NCBI RefSeq assembly: GCF_000003815.2
Contig: NC_049979.1
Span: forward strand, 5,851,506 to 5,915,505
Origin: Branchiostoma floridae
Lineage: Eukaryota > Chordata > Leptocardii > Amphioxiformes > Branchiostomatidae
Length of the DNA stretch: 64,000 bases
Direction of reading: 5' to 3'
In this document: positions 13,001-23,128 of the stretch, in pieces
Position numbering within the stretch: the first letter of the stretch is position 1
Layout: the number at the start of each line of letters is the position of its first letter
Program-made: the position numbers and the translations under genes
The notes under the pieces: generated by a model
Seen by the model: only the letters and a program-made list of their open reading frames with translations
Database searches by the model: none
Told to the model about the DNA's origin: nothing

Positions 13001-16000
13001 TTCACAGGGCAAAAAAACTTCTTGACCTTGGTAAAAAAAAATGGCAGCAGTTTTCATGGTTCTCTGCTTGTGCCCGATTACTGTAAATTCAGAAACTTTC
13101 ATGGTGGTTTAATGTTCGCGGTTTTCGCGGCGGCCGCTTCACCGCGAATTCAAAACCACCGCGAATATTTTTCCATAACAGTAAAAGACAACAGTGCATG
13201 TTGCTACCGCGAAATTAAAACCACCGCGAAAAGTCCATTTTCCCGCTACCGCGAAATTAAATCTCCGCTAACTTAAATGTATTACAGTACNNNNNNNNNN
13301 NNNNNNNNNNNNNNNNNNNNNNNNNNNNNNNNNNNNNNNNNNNNNNNNNNNNNNNNNNNNNNNNNNNNNNNNNNNNNNNNNNNNNNNNNNTATTTCCACA
13401 TCCAGACAACTGATCGGAAGCTTGTTACCAAGCACTTAATTGGTGTATAGAAATAGCATTAAAAATTTTAAATTTTGTGTTGTATTTTTGTTGGGCATTG
13501 TACTTACTGTGGTAGATGTCCTGCATGGACCCTCCTCCACAAAACTCCATACAGATCCACAGCTTGTCTCTCCTGTAACATAGCAAACAACTAACTTATC
13601 ATCTTATGATCACTAACTAGACATAACCAGTCCACAAAACTTCATACAGATCCACAGCTTGTCTCTCCCGTAAAATAGCAAACAGCTTACTTATTAACTT
13701 ATTGATCAATCAATCAATCAATTAACCTACAAACTAACATTAACCCTTCCACAAAACTCCATACAAATCCACAGCTTGTCTCTCCGGCAACATAGCAAAC
13801 AGCTAACTTATCAACTTATCATCATTAACCTACAAACTAACACTAACTAGCCATAACCAGTCCACAAAACTTCATACAGATCCATGGCTTGTCTCTCCCA
13901 CAAAATAAAAAAAACAGGAAACTTATCATCAATACCCTCAACCTAAAAAAAACACTAACTATCCAGACCTCCTGGTCACTACTACTAAACTGCTGCCTTT
14001 AGATAAAGTATAAACCTCCTGTCACCTATACACCTTTCTCACGCGGCGGCCATGATAGATCGAAGAAGAGGTCAATGAGGCAAACAGACAAAACTTATTT
14101 CTAAAATCAGGTCCCATTTATTTTTTCCCCAAACCACACAAATTTTCATGATTTAAGATAGAATAATAAATATTACAAGAAATGTTATGCACCAAAAGAT
14201 GTAGCAATTTAGAGTAGTGTAGACTAACCCCATAGTCCCTTAAGAGATGCAAAATAACAACATAATAATGCAAATTTTTAACGAATTTGCAGCCATTCAC
14301 TTATTGGTCGATTTCCTAATTGGCAGGCTACCATTGGTCGAACTGCTAATTATGATGGACAGCCTTTTGTTTGCCACATTGAACTCGTTTTAGATCTATC
14401 ATGGCCGCCGCGTGAGAAAGGTGTATACTGATAATAAAGCCCAACTGTCCTGTCTGATTGTTGCAGTTCCTACAGAAACAGCAAGGTGGAGCTGAGTATG
14501 AGAAGGCAGACAGCCTGGGTGCTGACATGACCATATATGGTACATGGTGCAGTTTTGGTATGGGTGCTGACATGACCATATTTGGTACATGGTGCAGTTT
14601 TGGTATGGGTGCTGACATGACGATATTTGGTACAGGGTGCAGAGGTGCTGACAGCTGTAGCTCCTCACACCTAACAGACCTGACCTTGATACACAAGTTT
14701 CCCTCCAGTGGAACACATGACTGACAGACCATTGTTAGGGACTGGGGACAGACTGCCTGTTTATGTAACCTACATCCCCCAAGTTCAAGTGCACTGAGAA
14801 CTGACACAAGACTGGTCTCAGCTGTAGGGACCTGTCAGCTGTAAGGTCTTGCCTGTAGGGACAGGTCTCGCCTGTCACCTATCACCTGTAAGGTCTCACC
14901 TGTAGGGACAGGTCTCACCTGTAGGGACAGGTCTCGCCTGTCACCTGTAAGGTCTCACCTGTAGGGACAGGTCTCGCCTATCACCTGTAAGGTCTCACCT
15001 GTAGGGACAGGTCTCGCCTGTCACCTATAAGGTCTCACCTGTAGGGAACTGTTACCTGTAAGGTCTCACCTGTAGGGAACTGTTACCTGTAAGGTCTCAC
15101 CTGTAAGGAACTGTTACCTGTAAGTCTCACCTGTAGGGAACTGTCACCTGTAAGGTCTCACCTGTAAGGTCTCGTCTGTAGGGTCTAACCTGTAAGACTC
15201 ACTGAGATAGCTGCCGAAGTAGGCTACGATGTTCAGGTGTTTACCTGTAAGTCTCACCTGAGATAACTGCACCTTTAAGACTCACCTGAGATAGCTGCCG
15301 AAGTAGGCCACGATGTTTATGTGTTTACATTCCTTCATCATGATGATCTCCTGCTGGATGATGGCAAAGTCGTCCCCTGGGCAACACAAACAAACAAACA
15401 AACATCAGCCTCACAGTAAACATCAACAACCCAAATCAAGTAATAATAAACTGTATTTACACCACATGCTTTTCTTGTACCATTCTGATGAGGCATCATT
15501 TTGATATTGCATTGTAGTGTACCAGCTGCCATAGTTTGAGCGTAGGGACACTGTCAGTCTGTGATTTAGTCTCCCTATGCTGTGATTTAGTCCCCCTATG
15601 CTGTGATTTAGTCCCCCTATGCTATGAATTAGATCCTATGCTGAGATTTAGTCCCCCTTTCCTGTGATTCGGACTGCCTCTGCTGTGATTAAAGCCCCCT
15701 ATGCTGTGATTTTGTCACCTATGCTGTGATTTAGTCCCCCTAAGTACTGTGATTTACAGTTGCCATGTTTACTTGGTGTGACAACCACCTGACAGGTGTC
15801 AATCAAAGTCAGAACATGAGGGTACCTTTTTAAGCTGAAGAGTACAAACAGCTGAGTGACAACCACCTGACAGTAAGCTGAGGACTGAAATATATCAAAG
15901 CCAGAAGTGGGGCACCTTTCTCCCAGCAAAATGAACATTGACCACCTGTCAAAAACAGCTGTCAATCAAAGCCAGAGGGGGAAGGCGCACCTTTTTCCCA

Positions 16001-19000
16001 GCCCCCAGTTCTACAGGTCATAAACACAAACAGGTGAGTTACGATACATTGCAGTTTGCGGCTGCCCTGTTTGAACCTGGACCCGTTTCCTTTGCTGTGT
16101 CTGTGTGCTTCCTGGGCCACAGCTGCGACAGAAAATCACCATGGGTAGATTTTGCGTTTCATCATCAGAAAACTTTATAACCAGGTACACTTAGCATTAT
16201 CATATTGTAAAACATTAGAAATGATTTCCATACAAAGAACTCTTGAAATCATTTTGACAAGCAAAAGGACCAAAATGCCCCTACAGTTCCACTAATAGTC
16301 ATACCATCCCTGTTCTGCTATTTTCTCAGTCCAACTTGTATCACACAACATCTTACAATAACCTGTATCAGAGTGCACACCTTCATTATCGCAATGCTAC
16401 ATTCTGGAACTGCTGGGTTTGTCACATTTCTTCTGTGTCAAGAGTTGACGGCCCAGAGCAGGAATCTACTGCCAGTTTTTGACAGATAAACATAAACCCA
16501 GAAGTGTGCCTGACACAAGAGCACTTCTAAAGTTTCACAGAGCAGAGTTATGCTGTCAACAGCAGGTCCAAAGTCCAGCCTACATCAGTATAACAGGAAG
16601 GCCACACCATTTTTGGGATTAGGTGCACTGGTGCACCCAGCTGAAAAAATTGGGTGCACCAAAAAATTGTTGGGTGCACCACATAAAATAAAGTAGAATG
16701 TCAAAAAAAAACTTTACAAAACTAAATTACTAGCTATTAAATTCTTAAACAAGTACCATGACAGACTTTTTTTATTATCTTTCTAACACTTGGATGTCAA
16801 GGATATGGTGTATACTAGTATACTTTGATATATGTACGTACGTAAATCTAAGAAAAAAATTGGGTGCACAATTGCATATGAAACCCAGTATTTCGAGCCC
16901 TGCCACAAGTTTGTGTGGTTTCAGGCAGTTAACAAAGCACTCTTGCCCCGAATAAGTAAATCATTCCATGTTGATACTAAACATTACTTCAAGACTCATC
17001 ACAAATTCAACCTCAATGACTGGACAAGACTGGGAGATTACTACCTGACCTTGTTTTGAGTGACATCCGTCATTCTTCTTCTGCGTGAAGAAGAAAAGTG
17101 ACACTGATTGAAGAATGATGGATGTCACTCAAAAACATCTGGAGGTAGACTAATCTCCCAATCTTTCATTTGTAGAGATTGAATCATCTTTAACTAAGTT
17201 ACAACATTAACCTTCATCTCACCAAAGCTGCTGTTTGGCACCCTATTCTCAACTGGTTACAGAGTTTGGCAGCAGTAAAATGGTTAAATGGAATGGTGGA
17301 ATGAAGTCACTAAACAGAGCTCCAAATACCCACCTGCAAACTGGAAATGTGCAGAAATATTCTTATTTGGAGATTGCAGGGGAAAAGGGACTTAAGAAAC
17401 TTGTAGTTTGGCAATGCAAAAAAAAAACACATGCTCCTTTTGTCCAGAAAACAGGAATATTGACACTATTTCCATCCCTGTAATTAACAGTGTAAACAGT
17501 AACATGTAGGGGTACATAAAATAAAGGTACAGGTACGGTCCAGGTCCAAAGGATCAGGTCCAGATCCCGACTTGAACCTTGACCTAATTGTTTGTAAAAA
17601 CTTGTGAATGGGAGATACTCAAAACAATGGTCCGTTTCGCTACAAAGGAATCTGCTTGAAGGAGTATCCAACTTCCACTGGCGTTTTAAAATCCTATCTT
17701 CGTGTAAACAACACTTTGGCGCTGTGAATGTAGACCAAGTTTGACTGTAGAAACTTAGCATTTAATGACTACTAAGTCTAGACTAGCCCCAAAACACATG
17801 AATGCCTGTTGATATGTGTTCATTTTCTAATCTGTCCAATATCCGGTCCACTGATATTTTTCAGGTTCAGGATTTCCGGACCGGTCCAACAAGAAAGAAA
17901 AAAAACGGTTTTGTACGGTGTAACGTGTCATATAAACACACCACACCACCTCCCAGCCATCAGCTGTAATACGTCACATAACAGAGTCCTCCCCAGAGGA
18001 TGGAATAAGGAAGGCCCTCCACTATACTCCTAGCCAGCTCCACTATAATACTTTTGAAATTTAGTGTGTTTCTTCCCCATTTTCTTGGTTTTGCTAAAAT
18101 AAATAAAAATTCACAGATTTTTTTTTCTGTTGGCATTGTCTGCAAAAACTTGTGAATGGGCAATGATCAAAACAATAGTCGTTTTGCCACTTCACAACAA
18201 AGGAATCACTGTAGTATATCATACTTGTAGTATTTGACACCCTCTGTCATTGCAAAATGAACCCATTTTCATGATAGTGCAGCGCATTGGTTTGAGTTAA
18301 TTTTGCCAGCCCTTCCACTGTACTAAAAAATTCTGAGGAGAACCCTGCATAACCAGGCCTGGCGTAACCTTGGACATGGACAGGGGATATCCAAAGTGAA
18401 CCCCGACACTAAAAATAGCCTCTCTGGCACAGGAATAGACAACAAAGTCAGAATGTTGATGGTTTCACCGTACTTGTGACAGCCTAACCAGGGTTTATCA
18501 TACCAGTTTTCATCCTTAATATCCCTGAAATAATGAGCCAATGTTAGAGGGTTAGAGGGACTGTAACACCAAAGAAACCCTTAAATCAAGTAACATGCAA
18601 CATCACATTCAGACTGTCACATTAACCACCTCCTTACTAACTAACTCCATATCCAACATCAATTGGGAACCATGAGGTGACCACTATCATTTTATTTACT
18701 TATTTATTCATCTCCAGACATGTGGGAAGCCCCTTCAATTTTTTTTAAGTTGATTTCCAAGGGGGCCCACTACATAAATAACAAAAACGAAACGTGTACA
18801 TTCAGTAAGACAACCAGAGGACAACAAACAAATCTATGACTGTGGGTTAGACACCAGGTAAACAACATTTTAAGACTCTCCATCTCTACAACTGGACAAG
18901 ATTCAGAGATGACTACCAGTGCCTACCAGCAGTGCTGAAGCAGTGCAGGGCTCAAGCTGCTGCATTTTACTATATTATGAAATTATGATTCATTATTGGC

Positions 19001-22000
19001 GACTACCACACTAAATTATTTCAACTAGTGTAATGGTACTTCATAGTTTTATTGTTTTATAGCGTTTACTTGTGTATATTAATAATGCCAAACCAAATGT
19101 GAAATAATGTTGAAAGGACAATCCAAACTGACAAAAAAGTCTTTATAATTTTTGCTCTGAAAAGGACAAAAAAGTCCCCTCCCCCCCAATGCATGGATAC
19201 CTTAAGAATGCCAACATATCATATCATATCATTACTTTACATTTAAAAATCTCCTCACCATGGACAGGCCAAGACCCCCCTGCCCAAAATTGGTTACTCA
19301 ACTTCAGTACTAAATAAAACCCTAGCTGAGCCCTGCAGAACTCTCAGCTGAATCTGGTGTACTTGACAGTGAAGTGCACCTCTCTCCTGTTATCATGGCA
19401 TTCACACAACCATGAACTTCAACTTGGCTCTCTCCAGCAGAGAGGCTGCTCACATGTTCCAAGGACATAGTTGGTAAACAAGATGCTAAACCCTGCTTCC
19501 TGCTTAAGGTAAAAGATGTTCATCTGCATTGTAACCCTTAATGGTCTTCAGACATGTCCTCATGTAAAACACCCGCATGTCCTGAACCTCACCTCAAGGT
19601 GACCTCTGACCTCCTGTCTCCAGCTTATTCCAGCCTGTTCTGAACCCTCACCTCTCACTGACCTCTGACCTGAGGAGATCATTGTGAAACACCCCCTGCC
19701 TATCCCCAGGTTATTCCAGCCTGTCCTGAACCCTCACCTCAAGGTGACCTCTGACCTCATGTCCCCAGGTCATTCCAGCTTATCCTGAACCCTCACCTGC
19801 AAACCCGGTAAAACACCTTATGGCGTAACACTCCAGGTTTCTACTGAAGAGTGCAAGCTGCATTTATGCAATCCACACTTTTTGATAAGTGTGGTGGGTT
19901 CTTTTACTGTGCTTGAGGTGTGGCTCTCCTCAAACACGGGACCTCCCAGTACAACCTGCTCGGCTGTCAGAGTCTCAACACAAAACCTTCCTGTACAACC
20001 TGCACGGCTGTCAGACTCTACAAAACCTTCCTGTACAACCTGCTCGGCTTTCAGAGTCTTAACACAAAACCTTCCTGTACAACCTGCTCGGCTGTCAGAG
20101 TCTCAGCACAAAACCTTCCTGTACAACCTGCACGGCTGTCAGACTCTACAAAACCTTCCTGTACAACCTGCTCGGCTGTCAGAGTCTCAACACAAAACCT
20201 TCCTGTACAACCTGCTCGGCTGTCAGAGTCTCAACACAAAACCTTCCTGTACAACCTGCTCGGCTGTCAGAGTCCCAACACAAAACCTTCCTGTACAACC
20301 TGCTCGGCTGTCAGAGTCCCAACACAAAACCTTCCTGTACAACCTGCTCGGCTGTCAGACTCTCAACACAAAACCTTCCTGTACAACCTGCTCGGCTGTC
20401 AGAGTCCCAACACAAAACCTTCCTGTACAACCTGCAGTCTGTCAGCCTCAGACTCACCTGGTTCCAACTTGATGACTTTGATGGCTGCCAGCTCGTCTGT
20501 CTGCATGTTCCGAGCCTGGAGGCAAAAAAGCAAGACAGGTCAGTCTTGTCAGCATCTTAACATGGCATCTTAGATGTGTCTGTGTCTTAACATGGCATCT
20601 TAGACATGTCTGTGTCTTAACATGGCATCTCAGACATGTCTGTGTCTTAACATGGCATCTAAGATGTATCTGTGTCTTAACATAGCATCTCAGACATGTC
20701 TGTATCTTAACATGGCATCTCAGAAGTTAGAAGTATCTGTGTCTTGACGTGGCATCTTAGATATGGCATCACAGACGTTCTTTTATTACCTGGAATATGT
20801 AACTGATAACACAGAGACTACCGTAATTAAAAGGTATACAAAGTTACAAGGTGTTAATATTTTCCATTCATGACAATATTTCTACAGTTTGTAGTTTGTA
20901 GGTCGGTACTCGAGCCCAATTCTACAGCACTAGTAATATCTATCTGTAATATCATCAGACATTTATAAGGACAATTGAACATATCCAACACATCTAACAT
21001 AAAACAACATGGAAAGAAAATCAATAAAATGAACTGAGTCAGGGCTTTATTCATTGGACAAGCCTGCAGAGATGATATATGCTACACAATATTACACATC
21101 TACTTCTTCAAGTTTAAGTTCCACAGTCAACACAGTTTCATTGCTGCCATCCTCTCTCCAAAAGAAAAGGAAATTTTAAGGGCTATCAAAGCAGACTTGA
21201 CGTAAAGGTTTCTTTTCGTCTTTCATGTTAAATTTTACTTTGTTATATGTGTATAAGTCACATAAGCGTTCCTGGTACAGACAGCGGCAAGTTATCCTTT
21301 GAAAGGTAATAGAAAACTAATACCTCTATCTCCAAGTAATGCCTACAGCTACGTACCGATAGGTAGTAATCAGTAAATACCATTCATGTCATATGTGATG
21401 GCTACACAATGTTTCCTATAACTTATAAGTGATGCACACAACACAATAAATATTCAAGGATAGAACAGAATAACCCAGTAGAGCAAAAAGTCTGAAATGA
21501 GCATACATGAAATTTTTGTACAGTTTATAGAAAATAAAAGCTTTGTAATATTTTACTGCCATTGTGTTTTAGTGGTTTTCTTTTTCCATCAAGCATGTGC
21601 AAATTAGACAAAGCAAACAAACATGGTTCTCGCTAATAAAATAAATAAACATAGTTCTCAGTTGAAGAGGTGTTAAGAGAAGGAGTCAATGTCAACAGCA
21701 CTTGCCACAAAGTGAATGCACCGAGGTTATAACACCTGCTACATATGTTCATCTTAGTGTCATTCTTTTACCTCCAATAACATTTTCTGGCCATTATTGT
21801 GTGCCTGGGGTTCTACCCAGTAATAGTGTGAAGAAAGAAGTAGAATTTGCCACTTTTTTTGGTTGACAGCTGTTTAGTTGAAGCATTTAGGTCACAAGAA
21901 TAGCGGTACAATACTATAGTAATGGAGATCCTAATAAAACAACAGTGTCTTAGTCAAGCATACAGGTTCAGCGTCTTCTCCCTTCTTCATAATGCTGAAA

Positions 22001-23128
22001 ATCATGGTTATTATAGCATAACCTCTAAAATTTATGGCTTCAGCTATAGACCAAGCCATGGGTTCTAAACCCACTACAGTACCAGCCATGTGGCTGTTAT
22101 TACATGGGTTCTATTTCTAAACCCACTACAGTCCAGACCCAACCATGTGGCTGGCAGGAAATGATGTCATCCAGGTGACTGTGAAACCTGAGTGATGTCA
22201 TCACACCTTCCTGCCCTCACTGGTGCAACAGGCGGGATGGAGATGCATCAAACAAAGCCAGAACATTCCGTTTACAAAAAAAAACTGACGGCACACAAAC
22301 ACCAAATGTTGAGGATTTAACCTGTCAGAGTGTCTTCAGCATGGGGACTGACCATAAATGGCAACCGTAAACAAATAGTGCTGATCATGAACACCCCTTC
22401 TCCTCATCCCCCCAAATCACCCCCCCCCCCCCCCGCAAACATCACCGCCCGAACCCCCCCTCAGACCTCGTTATGCATCGGAAGGAAGTCAGACGCTTGT
22501 CGTTCGGACAAGTTCGGCGCTTTTTTCTGCGACTTTTTGACACTTCCGTACGAGTTTGGCGGACAAGATCGGATCATGTGATAGCGCAGAGGCACGGCTA
22601 ACCCACAGTCGGGGACACTTTCGTTTTCCCGACATGAATACGATCATGGGCCGTCTGAGCGGGTCTGAGAACGGTACAGAGGGGTCCGGTGGATTTCTGG
22701 CCGACATGCGGCGTGTCTGTGTAGGAACCAGCGGGGAGGGAGGGCCTGGGGCCGCCTGTGCGTCAGGGAAACCCGCTGGGGGGATCGGAGGGAGATCTCG
22801 CTCATGCATGCGAAGAATTCGGCAAATATTTGAACCCTCCCCACTCCGCACGGATCCCCCCTATGCCAGCCCAAAACATCGGACCATACGTAACAGCCCG
22901 GAGGCCCGCGGGGCCCGGGCCTGGCCCTCGTGCCCGTCCGAGGAGAAAAGTTTCCAGGTTCTATTTGTGGAAAATCGTCTGCAGAAAAACACAGAATCCG
23001 CCATGACAGGCGACAGGCTCACCCACCTTGTACACATCGCCGTATGTTCCGCTGCCGATCCGCTGGATCAACTCGAAATCCTCCTGGGGATTCCTCCGCA
23101 TGATCGTCGCGGTCCTGGGCGTCCCCAT
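464..23128 (-). CDS. MAP4K3/5-like: MAP4K3/MAP4K5-like germinal-centre kinase, 5' complete, runs off the left edge
   Basis: Serine/threonine MAP4K (STE20/GCK-I subfamily), a family acting upstream of JNK and in amino-acid/mTORC1 signalling in the cytosol. Exons placed on the minus strand: 23128-23027, 20515-20458, 15376-15286, 13572-13508, (one missing), 12668-12626, 12219-12147, 11769-11718, 9961-9882, 8591-8528, 7866-7785, 7593-7477, 7072-6994, 5145-5087, 3296-3244, 2548-2510, 1450-1400, 938-890, 730-464. Every junction is GT-AG. Phases agree except 8528/7866 and across the N gap. The start gives [20 protein letters not shown], close to the MAP4K3 N terminus and in a good ATG context (ACCATGG). 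The kinase domain is followed by a Pro/acidic linker. The citron-homology domain expected in this family must lie left of position 1. Family assignment is very secure; 3 versus 5 is not separable. Confidence 0.95.
1104..1400 (-). repeat. Minisatellite carrying copies of the exon 1450-1400 3' end and donor
   Basis: Units of about 97 bp. Each ends with the exonic GGACAGACCAGTC joined to gtgagt. The real donor is at 1399/1398; intact copies are near 1304, 1208 and 1110, all downstream in the transcript. Confidence 0.85.
1885..2370. repeat. G-rich minisatellite
   Basis: Units of about 26-28 bp around GGGGGTCTTGGTATATATGG and TTCTGAG, some 17 copies, G-rich on plus. Starts about 140 bp past the donor of exon 2548-2510. 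The proline-rich frames on the minus strand are by-products. Confidence 0.85.
4258..4472. repeat. Minisatellite, about 32-bp units
   Basis: Units like ACCAATCACAACTAGTCTTA then CATACCAACC, about seven diverged copies, in a kinase intron. Confidence 0.75.
4619..4986. mobile_element. Palindromic DNA transposon, TAGCCTGGGTACC termini, 9-bp target duplication
   Basis: Inverted ends TAGCCTGGGTACCATCC (4619 onward) and its complement ending at 4986. The flanks are CTGCTGCAG on both sides (4610-4618 and 4987-4995), an exact 9-bp duplication. 368 bp, no coding frame of note. A 9-bp duplication with long inverted ends suggests a Mutator-like origin. Confidence 0.8.
5325..6983. mobile_element. LTR-like element with 477-bp identical terminal direct repeats, non-coding
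   Basis: Direct repeats at 5325-5801 and 6507-6983 look identical along their length and enclose about 705 bp without a long frame. The element is flanked by a 5-bp duplication CAGTA (5320-5324 and 6984-6988). The termini are GGGGAG...TCACCC rather than TG...CA. An AATAAA lies inside each repeat on the minus strand. The best reading is a non-autonomous terminal-repeat (TRIM-like) retroelement, recently inserted. No primer-binding site was recognised. Confidence 0.7.
7113..7480 (-). repeat. Minisatellite carrying copies of the exon 7593-7477 3' end and donor
   Basis: A short GGTTGCTATGGCAATAGTAAT motif alternates with copies of the exon end. The copy at 7318-7378 repeats the last 45-50 coding bases ([14 protein letters not shown]-like) plus an intact gtaacc donor. 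Shorter remnants lie at about 7196 and 7113. Confidence 0.82.
7477..9961 (-). CDS. Kinase exons 9-12: end of C lobe and start of acidic linker
   Basis: Exon 9961-9882 codes [20 protein letters not shown] then FDLHPM, including the conserved DxW aspartate. Exon 8591-8528 codes [20 protein letters not shown] then QM. Exon 7866-7785 codes [20 protein letters not shown] then TAEKMIQ. Exon 7593-7477 codes [20 protein letters not shown] then an acidic tail ending [10 protein letters not shown]. The order and sequence match MAP4K3/5. Oddity: exon 8591-8528 ends in phase 0, but the next exon needs two bases of a split codon before its first G, so the join as read shifts frame. Confidence 0.92.
7590..7668 (-). 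repeat. Duplicated acceptor region of exon 7593-7477
   Basis: GGGTGCTGAAAACAGCACAA (7590) recurs as GGGTGCTAAAAACAGCACAA (about 7629), each followed by GAACAGCATGGTTACAGC. A two-copy repeat spans the intron/exon border. The outer copy has TTTTTAG in place of TTTTCAG. Confidence 0.7.
9856..9911 (-). repeat. Partial duplication across the exon 9961-9882 donor
   Basis: The exonic GGAGGTCGAACATGGGGG (9892, plus strand) recurs in the intron as GGAGGTCGCACATGGGGG (9856), about 36 bp apart with the gtaggt donor between. The smallest example of the exon-edge repeats in this window. Confidence 0.6.
10270..10940. repeat. Minisatellite with CCCTAA-rich units
   Basis: Diverged units of about 60 bp with CTATCACACCGTATCACAC, CTCACACCGTACC and AAACCCTAACCCTG. 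The CCCTAA motifs are telomere-like but embedded in a longer unit. Confidence 0.75.
11718..12668 (-). CDS. Kinase exons 6-8: catalytic asparagine, DFG and APE segments
   Basis: Exon 12668-12626 codes [14 protein letters not shown] (catalytic Asn in GANILL). Exon 12219-12147 codes [18 protein letters not shown] then IGTPY, the DFG magnesium motif and activation loop. Exon 11769-11718 codes [17 protein letters not shown] with the APE motif. Phases run G|CT, TG|G and phase 0. The kinase should be catalytically competent if the HRD exon exists. The intron just upstream of 11769 starts with a minisatellite at 11790-11905. Confidence 0.94.
11790..11905. repeat. Minisatellite next to the acceptor of exon 11769-11718
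   Basis: Units of 25-27 bp, ACCATGTCAGGTCAAAGGTT then AAAC, five copies, starting about 20 bp from the exon. Confidence 0.75.
13079..13289. mobile_element. Foldback element rich in CGCGGT/ACCGCG, abutting the gap
   Basis: Begins TTACTGTAAATTCAG and ends ATGTATTACAGTA, with inverted CGCGAA/TTCGCG segments inside. Self-complementary and directly next to the N gap. Confidence 0.55.
13291..13390. other. Assembly gap (100 N), probable site of the missing HRD-loop exon
   Basis: Exactly 100 N, the usual placeholder for a gap of unknown size. Exon 4 ends in phase 1 and the next recognised exon (12668) starts in phase 0 with GANILLTDE. The intervening family segment (VTGPLSELQ to MHRDIK) is nowhere on the minus strand between 13508 and 12668. 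A 104-nt exon would restore the phase. A palindromic repeat abuts the left side of the gap and may explain the failed assembly. Confidence 0.9.
13508..15376 (-). CDS. Kinase exons 3-4: alphaC helix and hinge
   Basis: Exon 3 (15376-15286) codes [19 protein letters not shown] then [11 protein letters not shown]. It includes the alphaC glutamate expected to pair with the AAIK lysine. Exon 4 (13572-13508) codes [20 protein letters not shown] then YH, the hinge and start of the C lobe, almost identical to MAP4K3/5. It ends in phase 1 (CAC A|gtaagt). Both exons have tandem copies of one of their own ends in the adjoining intron. Confidence 0.93.
13533..13915 (-). repeat. Four-copy repeat of the exon 13572-13508 5' end and acceptor
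   Basis: The exon start plus upstream intron is repeated at 13633, 13749 and 13861 (units about 100-116 bp). The true acceptor reads ttacag|GAGAGAC. The three upstream copies read acgggagag, gccggagag and gtgggagag, so none keeps AG at the junction. Confidence 0.85.
14517..14655. repeat. 46-47-bp tandem repeat, three copies
   Basis: Units GGGTGCTGACATGACCATAT then TTGGTACATGGTGCAGTTTT; the last copy is partial. Confidence 0.75.
14815..15286 (-). repeat. Minisatellite grown from the exon 15376-15286 3' end
   Basis: Units carry CTCACCTGTAAGGT-type motifs (minus: acag|gtgag). One copy at about 15197-15240 still contains 35 coding bases ([12 protein letters not shown]) with a diverged junction that has lost one G. 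Another at about 15253-15275 repeats tatctcaggtgag. Confidence 0.75.
15540..15755. repeat. About 20-bp tandem repeat
   Basis: CTGTGATTTAGTCCCCCTATG, about nine diverged copies. Confidence 0.75.
15755..19555. other. Intron 2 of the kinase gene: no coding signal
   Basis: Holds the hairpin at 17053, two copies of an interspersed repeat (17515-17760 and about 18010-18210, sharing AACTTGTGAATGGG; a third, inverted, copy at about 24440-24600), and GGGTGCACC-rich sequence at 16620-16690. Nothing else recognised. Confidence 0.6.
17053..17136. repeat. 84-bp perfect-looking hairpin
   Basis: GTTTTGAGTGACATCCGTCA at 17053 pairs with the complement ending at 17136 over about 25 bp with one mismatch, leaving a loop of about 30-35 nt. 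A related GAGTGACATCCATCA fragment is at about 59347. Probably a MITE; its size resembles a miRNA precursor. Confidence 0.5.
19560..19800. repeat. Diverged tandem repeat
   Basis: CCTGAACCCTCACCTCAAGG and TGACCTCTGACCTC recur four to five times. Confidence 0.6.
19940..20445. repeat. 44-bp minisatellite just past the exon 20515-20458 donor
   Basis: Units TGCTCGGCTGTCAGAGTCCC then AACACAAAACCTTCCTGTAC, about 12 copies. Long plus-strand frames ([13 protein letters not shown] repeats) are produced by the unit and are not genes. Confidence 0.88.
20458..23128 (-). CDS. Kinase exons 1-2: glycine loop and ATP-binding lysine
   Basis: Exon 1 (23128-23027, 34 codons) carries the glycine-rich loop [11 protein letters not shown]. 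It ends in phase 0 at AAG|gtgggt. Exon 2 (20515-20458, 58 nt) codes [19 protein letters not shown] and contains the beta-3 lysine in AAIK. It is flanked on both sides by minisatellites: one of about 44 bp just past its donor and one of about 30 bp before its acceptor. The 5' flank around 23100-23300 is CpG-rich, as expected for a housekeeping promoter, but I see no specific promoter element. Confidence 0.93.
20545..20765. repeat. About 30-bp minisatellite before the exon 20515-20458 acceptor
   Basis: Units TGTGTCTTAACATGGCATCT then TAGACATG, six to seven copies. Exon 2 is thus an island between two arrays. Confidence 0.8.
20770..23026. other. Intron 1 of the kinase gene: no coding signal
   Basis: AT-rich to about 22300, then GC-rich toward exon 1. 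A 221-codon plus-strand frame at 22556-23221 overlaps exon 1 in antisense and is attributed to GC-rich sequence. A C13-14 homopolymer lies at about 22420. Confidence 0.6.

Noticed and set aside
19882-20573. Long plus-strand frames with [13 protein letters not shown] or [13 protein letters not shown] repeats
   Set aside because: They are translations of a 44-bp minisatellite in more than one frame, next to a minus-strand splice donor.
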